Assembly (NCBI RefSeq): GCF_043641665.1
Contig: NC_092185.1
Location: forward strand, 24,772,503 to 24,836,502
DNA: 64,000 nucleotides
Direction of reading: 5' to 3'
Source of the DNA: Enoplosus armatus
Lineage: Eukaryota; Chordata; Actinopteri; Centrarchiformes; Enoplosidae
Shown here: positions 1-15,600 of the stretch, piece after piece
Position numbering within the stretch: the first letter of the stretch is position 1
How the letters are laid out: the number at the start of each line of letters is the position of its first letter
Position numbers and translations under genes: made by a program
Notes under the pieces: generated by a model
Seen by the model: only the letters and a program-made list of their open reading frames with translations
The model's database searches: none
Told to the model about the DNA's origin: nothing

Positions 1-1121
1 GTGCGTTAATGCGTTTTTTCAAATACTGCAAGGGAAACGAAAGAAGGCGGAGGTGACATTTATGCCTTTTTTATTCTGAAAAATGAAATGGGAGCTGTTT
101 AAATTAAGCTACTGAAATGTGGTGAACGTTTTTGATGAACATTGTACTCGGCCATTTCCGAGTTTTACACCGTTCCGTAGCTCTCTGTGGCCCTGGAGGT
201 CCATCCATTGGTGGTGAGAGGGACTGCTGGGGCAGCGGATGATTCCTGGTGATGCCATCGAACATTAGTTCTAAATAACACAGGCGGCTTCTCCTGCTCT
301 GATTTCTCTTATCTGATAGATCTGATAATACGATTTCCACCTTTTAACCTTTGTCTTGTAAATGTTAGGTATGTTATGTTGGGTCGGATTTTCAAGGGCT
401 GAAAAGCATCGTGATGGTGTGGCGGGAGTCGGTCAGAGGTCGCGCTAGGACAAGCTAGCCCTCCTCCCCTCCGACCCAACACTCCTCCAACGCCTTGTCA
501 TGAGACACGAGCCAGATGCTCAGCCATTAATCACAGCATTGTGTGTGTGTTTGGACTGGCCGCGCTCTTTGTCAAGTGAACGTTAACTGTGTGTTTGTGC
601 GACTGCTGCCCCTAACAGCAGTAGGGGAGCAGAGACTGGAAAGTTGGCACAGTAAGGAGAGAAGCGGGGAGATTTATGTGTAAGGGAAGCGCCGAGAGAA
701 AAGGGATGGAGAGAGAGTGGACGAATGGGGATGGCGAGCGAGAGAGTGAGCAGGAGGTGGAGAGGAAATGTTTTATTCCCTCTATCTGAAAGCTTTTCTT
801 GCTGGCAGACGAGCTCCTGACCTTTTCCCTCACGGACAATGAATCTACTTTATTTTCTCTGCTTCAGCCCCTTCCCTCCAGGCCCTGTGTGTGTGTGTGT
901 GTGTGTGTGTACGTACGTGTGCTTTTGTGTATGGTTATTATTGCATGTGTGTCTGCTTGTAGTTGAGTGTACGCATGCATGCACATAACATGTGGTCAGC
1001 AGGCTGTCCTTCCATTTGAAAAAAAATCAGAAATCCTGGATTTCCATTGCTTTGCCACAAATCGTGTCTTTTTTTTCTCTTTTTTTTTTTTTTAACTTTG
1101 TTTAAATTTGTGTGTCCTCAG
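1..1121 (+). other. Intron of septin 7 (left edge)
   Basis: No coding exon was recognised before the acceptor at 1120-1121. The stretch contains a (TG)n tract and a poly-T/pyrimidine run leading to the acceptor. The N-terminal septin exons must lie to the left. Nothing else is supported. Confidence 0.7.
886..910. repeat. (TG)n microsatellite
   Basis: Uninterrupted TG dinucleotides followed by ACGTACGTGTG, in a septin 7 intron. Confidence 0.9.
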
Positions 1122-2505
1122 GTGAATCTGGTCTCGGGAAGTCCACGCTCATCAACTCTCTGTTCCTGACTGACCTGTACTCCAAGGACTACCCTGGGCC
1201 CTCCCTGCGCATCAAGAAGACTGTGCAGGTGAGGTTATCCAGCTTCAGGGCCGATTTCATAGACTCATTAGGCATCACGTATCATGGTAAAGTGGGCCAA
1301 ATGTTCAGATATTATACCAGATTAGGTCTTTTATCTCCTCCAAATAAACTCGAGTGATGATTTTTGAAGCGTAAATGGAATCGGAAAAAGGAACTACACC
1401 ACGGTCGCATTACTTCGACGTGACCACCACTAATGTATAACTTTTAAGAGAATATAGATACATATAGATATACAGTATAAACACAACAAGGCTGTAAAGG
1501 CGGACTAGTGAGTAGATGACTTTCCGTGTTCGGCTTGTCCGCGACAACCACTGTAGTCTCATTTGATCGCTAACTTGTTAGCTACCGGCTTTTTTTTTAG
1601 ACACGTGAAAGCTTCGAAATTCACGAGTGGGGGGGTATCTACTGACGTATTTTATGTCGTAGAACAAAACGTTACCTTATTTCAGGCATCTGACCAAAAA
1701 CCCATTGACTTTGAGACGACCTCACAGCAATTCAAATACTCCAGAAGAAAGCCAGAAGTATGTAGCCAGTGTACTGAGAGGGGACCCCTATTAGCTGTTG
1801 CACATTGCCAAACGGCGTGATTGGGTACGGCGCGCTCTCAGAGGCACGTTTTCAATGGGCACTGCACTAATTACTTACCAGTCCTAGTTGTCATGCTGCC
1901 GCTGAGGGTAAAAGGCTGAAGCACGTAGAGAAAAAAGGAGAATCGGAGCAAGAGATGGAGCTTTCTGGAGACGTGGAAGAGAGAAGATGAAGTATCGTGG
2001 AAAAGGAGAGCGAGAAAGAAGGATGGAGGAACTGAGAGGGGAAACTGCAAGGCCACAGGGCCTGGTTTTGTCCTTTTATGGTCATGACAAACTGAGGAGG
2101 AGGAGGAGGAGAGGCTGCATTTGGAGCGGCAGTGGGGAGCGGAGGACAGAGGGAGGGAGGAGAAGCTGTTTTGGAAAAGGGAAGAAGGGTAGTGACGGAG
2201 AAGGTGGTGAGTGCGACTACTGAAAGGTGGGCGAGGACAGGGGCGATGCAGCCAGGGGGAAAGAGGAGGGGGTGCAGGTAGTGTAGCTGGAGAAGAGGGA
2301 CAGCGCGAGGCGGGAGGACAAAGACGGAGCCGGGTAGACCTTAAGGAGTGTATCTGAGGAGGGGGGGCAGTGATGGGTCAGTAAGAGGTGACAGGGGAGA
2401 GACGAAGAAAAACAGGGAATTGGGTGAGAGTCCTTGCATTTCCCCTGGGGGGGCTGAGAGGGTCAGTAGCAGGGCAAGAATGTTCTCATGAAACGGAACA
2501 CCCAC

Positions 2506-2565
<60 letters not shown>

Positions 2566-2619
2566 CTAAAAAGCTCTTTTGACTTGATTAATAAATTGTT
2601 CGCCTGATCATGAAAGCTG

Positions 2620-2658
<39 letters not shown>

Positions 2659-5600
2659 AAAACACATTTGTCAAATCACTTTGCAGCAGGATTTGGCCCC
2701 CGCTCGCACTGTCTTCGTCTTTGCACATTAACACAAACAGGCATCACTCGCACACCCACACACAACTACCCACTGTTGAGACGTGTCTTCCCCCAGCACA
2801 ATGATGTGAGCAGCAATGTATCTTTCAAGAAACTGTCCGTGCCACTGACAGCAGTCTTCATTGGAACTACTTTCTGCCGAAGGAATAATCCCAATGAAAA
2901 GGGTAAACGGTGAGGTCTATAGATTGTGCAGAGTAACCAGGTCACCGCTAAATAAATTCCATTCACCTCCAGTGTATTGAGGGGGAGGCAGGTGTTCAAC
3001 TTTGGACTGTAACACACAAATTTGCACTGTTATTCGCAGCTGTTGCAGCTTAATAGGAAAAAGAGGGCTGGTTTGAGACAGGCGTCAAGGATTTGAACTT
3101 ATCTTTTTTTTGTTTTTTCCCCTCCCTTTCCAATAACTCTTTACCGAATGAAAAGATGTACAATTCCTAAAACAGTTGGTCGAGGACCAAATATTTTGCA
3201 AGGACGCACGCGCGGATGAGTTTTGCTGTGCCACTCGGGTGTGATCAGGCCTTAATGCCGATGTGACGCCGGAGTTTCTGTAAAACAATACTTTTACACG
3301 TTTCTGTGCAAAACCTTTCTTTTAACAGAAGTTCTCAAATGTTAAATGTCGTCTAAATACTAGCAGTCGCACAAAAACCTTTGATGGAAATCACATTTCG
3401 GCCGATACCAAAGAGAACTGACTAAGTAAGAAAACGTGTGTTTTTGTAAGTTGGGTGAACCTTAGGTAAAACCTTGTGTTGTAAACATTAGATTAGAATG
3501 GAGTCGAGTACAATCCTGTGTACGGCCATGACAGTTGAGTCATTCTATCACATCTATCATCTTAAGTCAGCAGTTAGGACAACTTTAACGCGACCGTACA
3601 TTTTTTGAGGTCAGCTAATAGAGGTCTGAAAGACTTCCATAAGCCCGGATTTCTAGGGCCGAGTGTTGATGGGTTATCAAATGTGTTGTTTTAGCTTGAA
3701 ATATGGCCCGATGTCCCTCCGGATATTCACTATCCATCGCCTTATCAGTTGCTGGTCGACCGGGAAGCGGTGAATTGATATCGATTTGTCAGATTCTGTA
3801 CGTTTATACGACTTGCAACCTGGAACACAAGCACGTACGACATGATAACAGCGTTAGAGCTTCCCACCCTGGGCGTGACGTCGGAGGGAAACGGCCGCCG
3901 TGCGAATGTGGTCCACGAGATGCAGTGCAGAAGAAGGTTCAAGAGAAAGTGTGTAAGTGGAGCTAGGGTTGAGATTATTTTGTCTTTTCTCCGAGTTCAA
4001 GAGTGAAGTCAGAACGCTGCTGGTTTTAGATTGGCAGCTCTTGCACAGCAGCTTGTGTTTAGAGAAAAGTTAACATTTGACAACTTTTTTCTTCTATTCT
4101 TTGGTATCATTACCTTTGGTATCATTTTGGTATCAGTACTGAAGCTATACTCGGCTCTACAAATTTTCTCACTGCACCAATTCATAGCTAGTCATTTAGT
4201 GCTCCTGGGCAGTGGAAGTCCTGTGTTTCTACCTTCACAATGTGATTTCAGTTGGTGTATCCTTCCCCCTCATGCGGTGTGTCCTAAATTATGGATTGTA
4301 GAAGCGAATCAGGTGATGTCGTTGTATCTCTTACATCTCCTCATGACAGCAGCCCTGTTATGTTCCCGTCTACGCACCGGCACAGTGCTAAATTTACTCT
4401 GTTTTGGCGAGACTGAAAACATTAAGAACCTTTTGCTCCCAGCTCCCTTTCGGTCCGTCGCTCACGTCGAACCTCATGTGAACCCCACGAGCGCAACGTG
4501 GGCGCGCACGCTCTCCTGCAAGTAGCAGTTAGTGTGTGTGTGTAAGTGTGTTCGCTGTGGTCTGAGGCTGAGGGGGAGAGACGGGGTCAGAGTATTTATA
4601 TTCCAGAACGATCTCTCATGCTTTGTCGCTCGCTCACATTCCCCCAGATCAGATTTCCTTTTAAATGATGGTGTTGAGACTGACGGCATTTTTGAGGTTT
4701 TCTCCCAATCTGTTTTTCTTCGCAGAAACGTTGGAAATAGCAGATTTGGTTTCGAGATGGCTGGAAATGTCACGCACAAACACTTACAGTGCAAAACACG
4801 CGTTTCAACACACATGCTGGATGCACAATTAAGCTCAGACATGTCAAGCGGCCGCGATGTGTGATATATATGCTCAGCTGTAACGTCGGACAGATTATCT
4901 GCAGGTTTGTGGAAGCTGGAGAATGTTTGTGTTTAGAGCGAGAGGGCTGTAGTTTGAGTTAAAGGGGTGATCCTAAAATAACTAGATGGCCTCGTGAAAG
5001 TATGCGGCGAAGCGAGGGAACAGCAGACGAGCGGCAGGAAATTATGGATCTGTGGGAGTGAATGTGAATATATGTGACTGAAGGGTTTGTCTGGTCAGCA
5101 GGACTTAGGTTAGGAGTAGTCGTCTGTGACTACACAGAGATGGTTGCACATTTTAAGGCTGTTTGTCGCGACAAGTATTCTTTACGTTATTGGTCACCAA
5201 TTCCTAGTTTTCCGTTGCGTGTGAAGTATGAAGAGCAACACCCCCATTTCAGCTTGAATAAGCCCCTCATACCCGACTAAAAGTAGGTTACGACTAAACA
5301 TGAAGGTCTGAAATTTGCTTTGTATTCAGTATAAACGGACTTCAACAGATCGTTGCTCCAGCATGCCTGTATCTAATCACCCCCTGTCTGCAACAGATGC
5401 ATTTCCCTTTTTTTTTTGTCGCCCGTCTGACGTCTGACCAACAGTGACTCCAGTCCCACCGAGTCTCCACCTTCACTGAGGGCCAAGAAGGCAGCGGAGA
5501 CTGACTTGCTGCGACTACAGCTCTCCGTTGCACACTCTCAGTCTTTCTTCAATTCACTGCTCCGAACTCTCCACACCGCTCAGAGTTGATTTTCTGCTTT

Positions 5601-6415
5601 TATACGTCTTGACAGGGGCCATCGGTATCCCTGAATCTCCCAGCAGGCCGTGTGGGTGCACTCACAGTGCGATGATGTATCATCAGTGCCCTGAGTGGGA
5701 GAGCGTAGTGTCACACAATTAAACATGTAGGCCAACGTGTGTGGGCACGCTGGTGTTGCCAAATTGTATTCTGAATTGCAAGTGTTGATTCCACACAAAT
5801 GCAGGAAGAGTATCGGAACGCAACAACTGCCATTTACGTACGTTTAATGCGTGGGTTTGATTCTGATCATTAGTGTACTAAATGGTGGGAATGTCGGTGT
5901 GTTTCAGGTGGAGCAGTCCAAAGTGCTGATTAAGGAAGGAGGGGTCCAGCTGACACTCACCATTGTCGATACACCAGGGTTTGGAGATGCAGTGGACAAC
6001 AGCAACTGGTGAGGAGTGCTGGAATAGTCTGGGTGTTGCCCAGATAAACATATGGATGGTTAGATCTTTACCAAATGACCACATGTTCACTGTTGTCCAA
6101 CCGACTCCTCCTTTCCTCTGCCCGATGCCTTTTTCTCCCTCTCTTCCCAGTTGGCAGCCAGTCATAAACTACATTGACAGTAAGTGCGAGGACTTCCTGA
6201 ATGCAGAGTCGAGGGTGAACCGCAGATCCATGCCAGACAACAGAGTCCACTGCTGCCTATATTTCATCGCGCCCTCTGGACACGGGTAGGTCTGCAATGA
6301 AAGGAAGGCCCCTTTTTGTCACATGTTTGTGCCAAAAGTAAACGCCATGTTGGAAGTATGAGACATGCGTTAGAATATTTTGCCCATATCACACCCGAAA
6401 CTTTCTGTTTATACC

Positions 6416-6461
<46 letters not shown>

Positions 6462-7787
6462 CTTATATAGTCAATAATATTGCGTGTGTTTTTGTTATTT
6501 CAAACTATTCAGAAGGAATAGATAACCGTAACCGCATCAGACATTGTATAATAAATGGCAGTGTCCTCACTTGGGAGTTCTTCAGCAATCAATATCGGAG
6601 TATCATCTCTGACTCCTCTTTAATAAATAAGGTGCATTTTGGCTGCCTCAAAGGTGGATTAAAAAAAAATATTACCATTAAAAACAGGTGTTAAGAAATT
6701 TGCCGGCGGTCTCTTAAAGGTCCCGCGAATTGTATCAGTGTCCCCTTGGTGTGATGTATTTCCTGTTGAAACATTAAGCGGTGAGGAATCGAGTCACTCA
6801 AGTCATTTAAACCAATGGACTACCAGTTATAGGACGGGAAAATGTCAGGTGACGTCACTGGTTGGACTTTTTAGTTAGTGTTCTTGGAGGTTTCAAGTGT
6901 CCATTTAATGGGATCTTTAAACCTGCATCATTGGATTGTTTGGCCATTTACAGGCAGCGTAAAAAGAAAATAGGATGAGGCTGTGGCTCCGGAGGTTCCA
7001 CATGCAGCAGAGGCGGAGCAACATTAGCGTCGAGTCCAATATTCACTCAGCTTCACCCAAAACTCGGCTCCTGAGAAAAGTGTCAGGCTCTGTAGCTGCT
7101 AAACACTGGACCATATTCATCAGCTGGCCGCTAATTTCGTCCGAGGCAGGTGGTGTGCAGTGGCTTTGCATATGTGTTGCTGGGTCAGTCACTACGAGCG
7201 GCCCTTTTCACATTTGATCCATTGTGTAAAATAAGATATAGCAGCTTTACGTTTCTTCCTATTTCATACAGTATCGTAGCTCCAACCAGGTGAAGTAAGA
7301 TATTCTGAAGCCCGCTTTTTAGAAGCAGCAGTTGGCAAGTGGGAGGATGGTTTTGTTCTGGTCAAGAGGCTCCCTTTGCAAGTCTATTTGTATTCAGAGG
7401 CGTTATTAACGAACACGAACCAATATTCGTCTGTACTGGTCCAAGTGACAGTGCTGTGCTTTGTAATTGAGATGAAAACCTGCACACACACACACATCTG
7501 TGACCTTTCCTTCCCCCCGGAGACCCCCAAAGTCTACCTTTCCATCAGGCTTCCTGTCCTCTGCCGGCTACGCACGCTGGAGCTCAAGCAAAAGAGTGTG
7601 TCTGTGCCAGCCAGTGTTTTGTGACCCACAAAGGTTATATAACCCAGTTCTGCTCATGCTCAGTGGAGTTCTGCTCTCCATCACTGAATCACCCAATCAG
7701 AGCGGAGGCTGGGAGCCGCTCGCAGAGGCAGGCCTCTCATCTCAGACAAACACACTCTGTCTTCTCTCATCTTGCAGTGTCTCAGAT

Positions 7788-7826
<39 letters not shown>

Positions 7827-9437
7827 GGCATCACTGAAACATTCCCTGTTTGTCAATATAGCTGCAGCACCAGCCTGCGTTAAAATGTGGAGCTCTGTCT
7901 CCACACAGCCCCGAATCCGTCCAGACCTGAATCGTCCCTTGGTTGTTTTAAATCTGCAGATTTGCTGTATGCGAGGTGCTTAAAATGACGTTTGACGTGC
8001 AAATCTTATGATAGTTCCAGCCAGAAAGTGTTTGAACATGTTGCTTTCTATTATCAGCTTCCACCGGTTATGCTTCTTTTTGATACTCGCTGTCACATTT
8101 TAGCCAGGGGCAAGAATTGGAGCAATGCATGAGACACAGGAAATATGTCTAGAAATACAAAGTGCATGAACTATAAACGCTTTTTGGGAGTATTGGAAGT
8201 GTTTGAGGAGGGATTTTTAGCCACACTAGCAGCTCGGCTCAAGGGGGGTGGCTGACTCTGGTGGTTGGTCTGTCCACCACTCTAGTCCAGCCCGAAAATA
8301 TCTCGACAACTATTGAGTGGACTGACATTCAATTAGGTGCAGATATTCGCGCAGCACACGGGGTGAATCGTAATAACTGTGATGATTCCTCGTTCATCCG
8401 GCACCATCACCAGGTCAAAATTTCAAGTTCTTTACCAATGACATTCCCACCAGCCTCAGCTGTGCTTTGCGTTTAGTGCGAATTGGCAAAACATCGCAAT
8501 GCTCCACATTAGCATGTTAGAGAATAGCTAGCGTGGCACTTTTGCCCCGCACCACAAGGGGAGAAAAGAGTTATATAGACTGAAATTCATTTGAAGTTGA
8601 AGTCATGGCCTTCACAGTGGCTCATAGTTTATTAAACTGCTCTTCTTGTCTTTGAGCGTAGAAGATGACGCCATGGATTTTTGCATAAAAGTGACCCAGG
8701 CGCTTATATAGACCCAAGGCCGACGTATAAAAGCCATCACATTTGCACGAGGAGGTGCACGTTTAGTTTAGTAAATGTGCAAGTTTGAAAGTCAGTCTAC
8801 TACGCTTCTCTGTATTTGACAGCTCTAAAAATGTCAATAAATGGCTGCGTCACGCCCCCACTCTTGTATTCAAGGATTGTTTGAAATAACTTCAAACTAA
8901 CTATTGAGGCACTAACAAGTCACTAAATTTCAGGGGCAATCGCTCACCTCTTTTCCTGTCACTCTAAAGGAATTTGCCAGAATATAGTTCCTAAGCAGAC
9001 TGTTCACACCGTCAAATCTTCTCCCAACGGCCGCAGAATTGCAGTTTGCGTGCCGCCGCGTCCAAATGTCGCTGTAACATTTTAAGCCTTCTAAACTACA
9101 AGCTCGTGTTTCCAAGCTTAGCCTGTCTGACGGCGTTTTATACCTCAAGATGCCAAAGGGAGACGAAAGGACAAGTTCCAGCAGTGAGTGCTGCTAGTTG
9201 GATAAATGGTTGACAGTGCGCAGAGACGATTTATGAGTTACTGAAACACTGACAGGAATAACATTTTGAGGTCACAGAAGTGCCTTGACAGTCAGTATCT
9301 CTCCAGCAGTCCTCAAATCTCCCCCTGCTCAGACCAGACACTCTGACTCCTGTTTTATCTGGGACCACATTCACTCCAGGACTCCTCTGATGCTGCTGCA
9401 TTACACACCGGCCTGACCCCATTCTTACCAAGTAGTT

Positions 9438-9474
<37 letters not shown>

Positions 9475-9579
9475 TCCGTGTCCCTCTGTGAACTAGTGAA
9501 CCACTCAACAGCTGTTTTGTAGCCCTCTTTGTATCGCTGCATTCCTGGAATGAGTACCTCAACATCCCCTTTACGCACA

Positions 9580-9626
<47 letters not shown>

Positions 9627-12600
9627 TCACAGAACCACGTCCGCACATCGCATGCATCATTAGAATGTACATAAATACAGATAATTGCATTCATATGGGA
9701 ACAACTGGATACAAGTATTCAACCATGTACAGTTGTATTTATTTTTTTATTTTTTTTGACATCATCCTAATTTTCTCCCATCATGCAGTGCATACTCCCT
9801 TTCCACACACGCTGCCCACACTGGCAGACAGGCCGCCCACCTCGTGCCGGACCAGAGCTCTGTTTCTGGCCACACGACTGAATACGCCATTCAGACGGAG
9901 ATGGAGAGCCTATGGTAGTATTACAAAGACAATCCCTCATCAGCCCTGCAAGACAAGACCGTCAGTTGTCACCACAGAAGAAGAACACATGAGACAAGCA
10001 GTCAGTCACACTCGACTGGCTTCACTGTGTCTTTGCTGTTGGCTCCATGTAAAGTGTGGTTTTGGTTGGCCCTCTGCTGGTGGCCCTCTGGACTGCCTGT
10101 AATTTGCAAAGCTGAGGAAGCCCACGCTGCCTGGCCGCTGCCGCTGATCCACATCAAATGACTTCATTGTAATCAACCACAAGTCCATTTTAGGTTTTCA
10201 TTCATCACCTGCGTTCACTGAAGAGCTTACCCTGATCAGGGATGAGGAGGGGGCGGAGACTGGTCTCGCATAGCCAGACCTCCTATCCACACTTTGGAGG
10301 CAGGTCTGGCTCAACCCATCGTCGTTCTGGGATTTGGGGGGGGGGGGGGGGGACTGGCTCTGGCTTGTTTTCTTTTTTTCTTTAAACCAATCACAATCAC
10401 CTTGGGTGAGGATGCAGCGATGGTGCCGTTGCAAAATAGTGTCGGGGGGGGGGGGTTCGTTTTGGTGCAACATTTGCACGTGGGGGGGGGACCCTGGCAT
10501 TAAAATGGTTAAATCACCGCTAAAGAAAACACCACATAAAATAGTAAACGACGCGTAGACTATAAAAAAGACGAACATAACTTGATCATCTGTGTCCTAG
10601 AGGTGAAGCCTACCTAGTCGCCAGACTTATTGGGGTCAGGCCACCAGTCACTAACACACACAAACAAATACCTTCACATTCATGAACAGCCATGTGCTTT
10701 TGTATTGTGTTAACCCTGTTGAGTATACCAACCTGGTCACGTGTTGCTCAGCCGTGTAGAAAATGACTTCTGACTTCTGCTGACTTGTTGATTTATTTTG
10801 CTCAAATTGTGAACATACAGTCTCTTGTTCTCCTTACGCTTGTCTTTCCGTCCGTCCCTCAGTCTGAAGCCGCTGGACATCGAGTTCATGAAGAGACTCC
10901 ACGACAAAGTCAACGTCATCCCTCTTATTGCAAAAGCCGACACTCTGACCCCGGAGGAGTGCCAGCTCTTTAAAAAACAGGTATTTGTATAATGTATGCG
11001 TCACATCAGTGGGGTTAGGCAGTGCTCAGACCAACTAAGGCAAACAGATAAAATAATTTGTCACACATGTCTCATTTTACTTACTACAAGCGTATATATA
11101 TATATATATATATATATAGGTGTGTGTGTGTGTGTATATATACACATAGCAAGAGTGGACATTTTGGGAAGTATGATTATTAGGTTTCTTTGCGAGCATT
11201 AGATGAGAAGTATGGAGCTAGAGGCAATTAGCCTAGCTTAGCATAAAGACTGGAAGCAGGTAAAAACAGCAAGCCTGGCTTTGTACTTAACGTATTGAAT
11301 AATAGCATATTTCAAATGTCAAATTATTCCTTTCAAGTGTATAAGGATTGTAAACCCAAAAGAGAAATTAAAATCCTTTTTGAGGTATGTATATATATGT
11401 ATCTTGTATCTAGTGTGTACATGTTACCTTTATTCTGATCACTTTCTTCCTTTTATCAGATAATGAAAGAGATACAGGAGCACAAAATCAAAATTTATGA
11501 GTTCCCTGACACGGAGGACGACGAGGACAACAAGCTCATCCGGAAGATCAAGGTAACGGTCTTGTCAGTAATTAGATTTTAAGGACCTCTGATTGTTCTC
11601 AGCAGGGAGACAGATAAAGATAGTCGCAGACAGCCAAAGGTCAGCCCGTCCTTTGGCCAGTATCCAACCCCTGCTGCTGCCTCCAATCCCATTCCCCCAT
11701 GCCCGGCAGCCTTATCGCGCAACTGATCACCAGCTTTATAGGCGAGCTCATTGAAGAACTTTCACTTGGTATTGTCGTCCACTTACCTCTGCCCCAGTAA
11801 CTGCTGCCCCTGGCAAGAGCCAAGCATGGTACTACACGTGGTAACGCACCCCACCCGCATCATGTAGGCCATTAGTGACTGTGTTGACGTGATTAAAGTC
11901 CCGCTCACAGCAGCATTTAAAACGGTGAAATGTAGCAATAAGTAATACATTCATTTCAGTTGGACTTCTGCGATTAGTGGATTTGCTCACGGGAGTTACA
12001 TTTTGACATATGGATTTGCTCCGTTGAATGAAGTGGTGTACCGTCGTGAGAACAAAAAGCCAACTATGACTAGTACCAGCATGTTCCCGTCATGTTGGCA
12101 TTTAGCTTGCCAGACACAGTAATTGATTAAGTAGCCTTGCAAGCAGTCCCAACATTACCACCTATAGCGCCATCTATCTTCCGAGGACACAGTCGGAGTC
12201 TAAGAGAATTCTCTCACTGTAGACAAGACAGGAGTTTTAGTGTAAAAATATGAATATACCCAAAGATGCACGCAATGAAATGAAACTCTGACGTCAGGTA
12301 TGGTCAGTTGCCACAAGAAGTGACCAGCCAAACACGGAAGAACAGTCTTTCTGGATGCAGCAGTTTGTTTCAGTAAAAGAAAGTTCTTCTTTTCTTTCCA
12401 CTCCAGGAGAAGATGCCACTGGCAGTGGTCGGCAGCAACGTGGTGATCGAGGTGAACGGCAAGAAGGTCAGAGGTCGCCAGTACCCGTGGGGCGTGGCAG
12501 AAGGTATGTTCGCTCAGGTCCGCCGCCAGAGAGAGGAAGGACGCGGCTTCCATTTTGTGGGCCAAACAGCGTGGGCCTAGAAAATTAACTAGAAAGGAAG

Positions 12601-15600
12601 TGCGCACACTTTGAAAGATCATGAGGGGCCACGATTAAGTATTTGTTTTATTTTTTTCAAGAAAGACATTTGGTACACAGTATGTCATAGCATCTTGGTC
12701 TGACAGTGAAAAATGTGAGAGGTTGACGCATGTCGGCGTTTTGAAGGTTGATGCGTTTGAGAATGTCCAGCAGTCACGGTATTATCCCAATCATGATGAA
12801 TGGAGCATGACATCCCTGAGAATGTGGGACATAGTGCATGTTTTTCCACGATGACCCCGTGTATCCACTGAATGTATTAACTACCAGGTGATACAATGAC
12901 TTGTCAAAATGTGTTCTCGACGGGAAATTCGTCGATGGGTCAAATTTTAAAAAAAGTAAAAAGTGGTACTGCCAAGCCAACTTTCAACATAAGTCTCAGT
13001 TTGGGCGGATTTTTGCTGTTGTCACGGGCAAAGTGTGTCCATGAGAAGTCAGACAGTAGTTGACTGGAACAGTTTTGTACATTTGAACAGATATCTAGCT
13101 CTACACTCCCTGTCATGAAATACTGGTGACCTTTTGTCCATGAAATATTCGAGAGTCGAATTTGTGAGTGCTTCTGCATTTTCCTTCTTTCTCTCTGCTA
13201 GCTTAAAGATATTAGTCTATGGGGGACAATAAACGTTAATGGATTCAATTCCATCTGATTAAAAAGCGTCATCCAATGGGGCCACAGAAGACAAACTCAC
13301 CTCATCCACCACAGGGAGCGTGGTTTAATACACCCCAGTCTTGCCAGCGGGGAAGCTCTTTTCTTTAATATTTCTTGTTGAAGTCCAGGTAGCGTCCCGT
13401 TGCCCGCGACTACAAGCTTGATTAAAGTTCTTATATGTAGTGGAGTTGAGTAGATAACACCTCTGTTTGCAGGGGGAATCAAAATGAGCCCAGTTGTTTA
13501 TTCGTCCCACGTGTCATTGGACGTTTGCGTCACAACTGTGCACCAATCCGCCCCAAAACTGGATGGAGATTAGTGACGGATATCTGAAGAGCCGGTTAGT
13601 GAGACCCGGATGTCTTACGCAGAAGCATTTATTGAAGCTTGGCCAAGGAGAATTCTGAAGGTTACTTCCTGGCGAGGAGTATTTAACCCTTACCAGAAGA
13701 CTGTTGGGTATTGGATTCAATGCAAGGAACTATGCTTACCTACGTTAATGCAAGTCACGTTGTGTGTCACTTTAGGTCACATTCAGTGCGTATCTTGGAG
13801 GAAAACAATCTATCAATGTGGACAGCCTATCGCCCTCGACCTTGGTCCCCTAGGCGATGGACAGGTGCCATGACCGGCCTTTACTTTCATACAGAGAGTT
13901 GAACTGTAGCTCGAACAGAGACAGGTCATGCCCTACTACTTTTAGCTGTACAACTGACCTGAATGTGACCTGGAGGAACCACTGTGTCATACCACCTTTT
14001 AGCCTAAAGATGGAAAAAGTCCTTCACAACAATGACTGGCAGCTTGTAACGGAGGGTTAGCAGCGAGGAGGACTGTTGAACATGGAATGGCGGTGAACCT
14101 TCCTTTTAGAATATTTAATCGTTCCCAAAGTCAGGAAAGAACCTCCATGTTTAATTAGATTGTCTACTATCTGTATTTTTTCTTTCTTCTTTTCTTTTGG
14201 TCTTGGAATTGGGGAAATAAATGAGCGCGACATGTCCATAAAGACATTGTTACATTTTGACAAGTATGAAGTTATCTGACAGTTATTACATTTGTTACCT
14301 TATACACCCAACCGTCTTCCCCCTCAATGCAAACAAACTCACACGCACACGGTCCTTTTTTCTTTTTGGTAGTGTTGGTCTCGACCCTGATAGGGATTCT
14401 GGAAAAGGAGGATATGTTATATAGGGACTTGTTGTTTCAGACCCGACCAACATCAGCGACTGCCACGATGAACTGTTGTTGCTCTTACTGGTGTGTTAGT
14501 TTTCATTTTGTTTTCAAGTCCTCTGAAAGATGATCTACTGTATATATCTTTACATAAAGTAATATACCTTTGTTGCTCTGTGGTTGACCGTTTATCAGTC
14601 TTTCACTTTTTCATTCTTTCTTTTCTCTCTTTTTTTTTTTCTTTTTTTCTTTTTCCTTTGTCTATTCTTTTCCATGACTGACAGAGGGCATTTTTGGTAA
14701 ACCAAACCATCTTTCACTTTATTTCAACCTCATTTTCTCTCCTCCTCCTCCTCCTCCTCCCCCCTCAGGGTGTCCCCCAAACTCTCCACCCCCCCCCCCC
14801 CCCCACTTTTCTGTTGCTGTGCTGTCTCATCATTAGGCTGATGGTCAAACCAATGCTCTGATCAGACTTGGGATGAATACTTATCAGAACTACTGAAGTG
14901 CACCACATTTTGGAAACATTTGAAAAACAATCAAGAACATGGACGGGGGGGAAAAAAGAAGGGAGCATATCATGTTTAAAATCACAAAAGAACATAGACA
15001 CCAAAATCATTTCATGTGTTCTCGGTAGAACGTTAGCCCCGGCGCTCTTTTGCCGACACTTAACATACACCATGCTGAATGAGCCTCTACAGCGAGTATG
15101 GGCCACATTAAGAAGACTTCACTTTTATAAAAAAGATTCTAGTGGCAATTATTAATACAGTGTATCCTTGAGATTCTTATATTTAACAGATTGAATATCA
15201 ATAACTCAATGTAGCTGATTGTCTTGAAAAGTACTTTTATATATGTTAGGTATGGCAAATACTTGTTGTTGAACAAATACCTCCAACAAAGCAACGACAA
15301 ATCCAATCGCGCAGCAGTGTCCTTGTACAATCTCATATTCTCCATGTTGTTCACTATCTCCATCAAGAAATTAATTGAAATAAATTCCAGCGTAAATTAG
15401 AGCTGTGCCACTCAATGAATCAATCAATAGATTTGTCACATGCAATCATACAAGGTACAATTACAGCGAAACGCACTCCCGCCAATATATGATATATTAT
15501 AATATATTATATATATATATTTATCACATTGGTATGATATGATGATAAGTAACAAGGAATTGTGGTAGAGAAATCCCGAATATACTGGGGGGTTTTTTAT

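Noticed and set aside
4031..4525. 164-codon hydrophobic ORF in a septin 7 intron
   Set aside because: It starts with TTG rather than ATG, has no splice context or known family, and the composition fits AT-rich non-coding DNA.
9231..9694. Cys/Val- or His/Thr-rich open frames (here and at other CA/TG tracts)
   Set aside because: They are translations of dinucleotide repeats, which stay open in most frames, and not genes.
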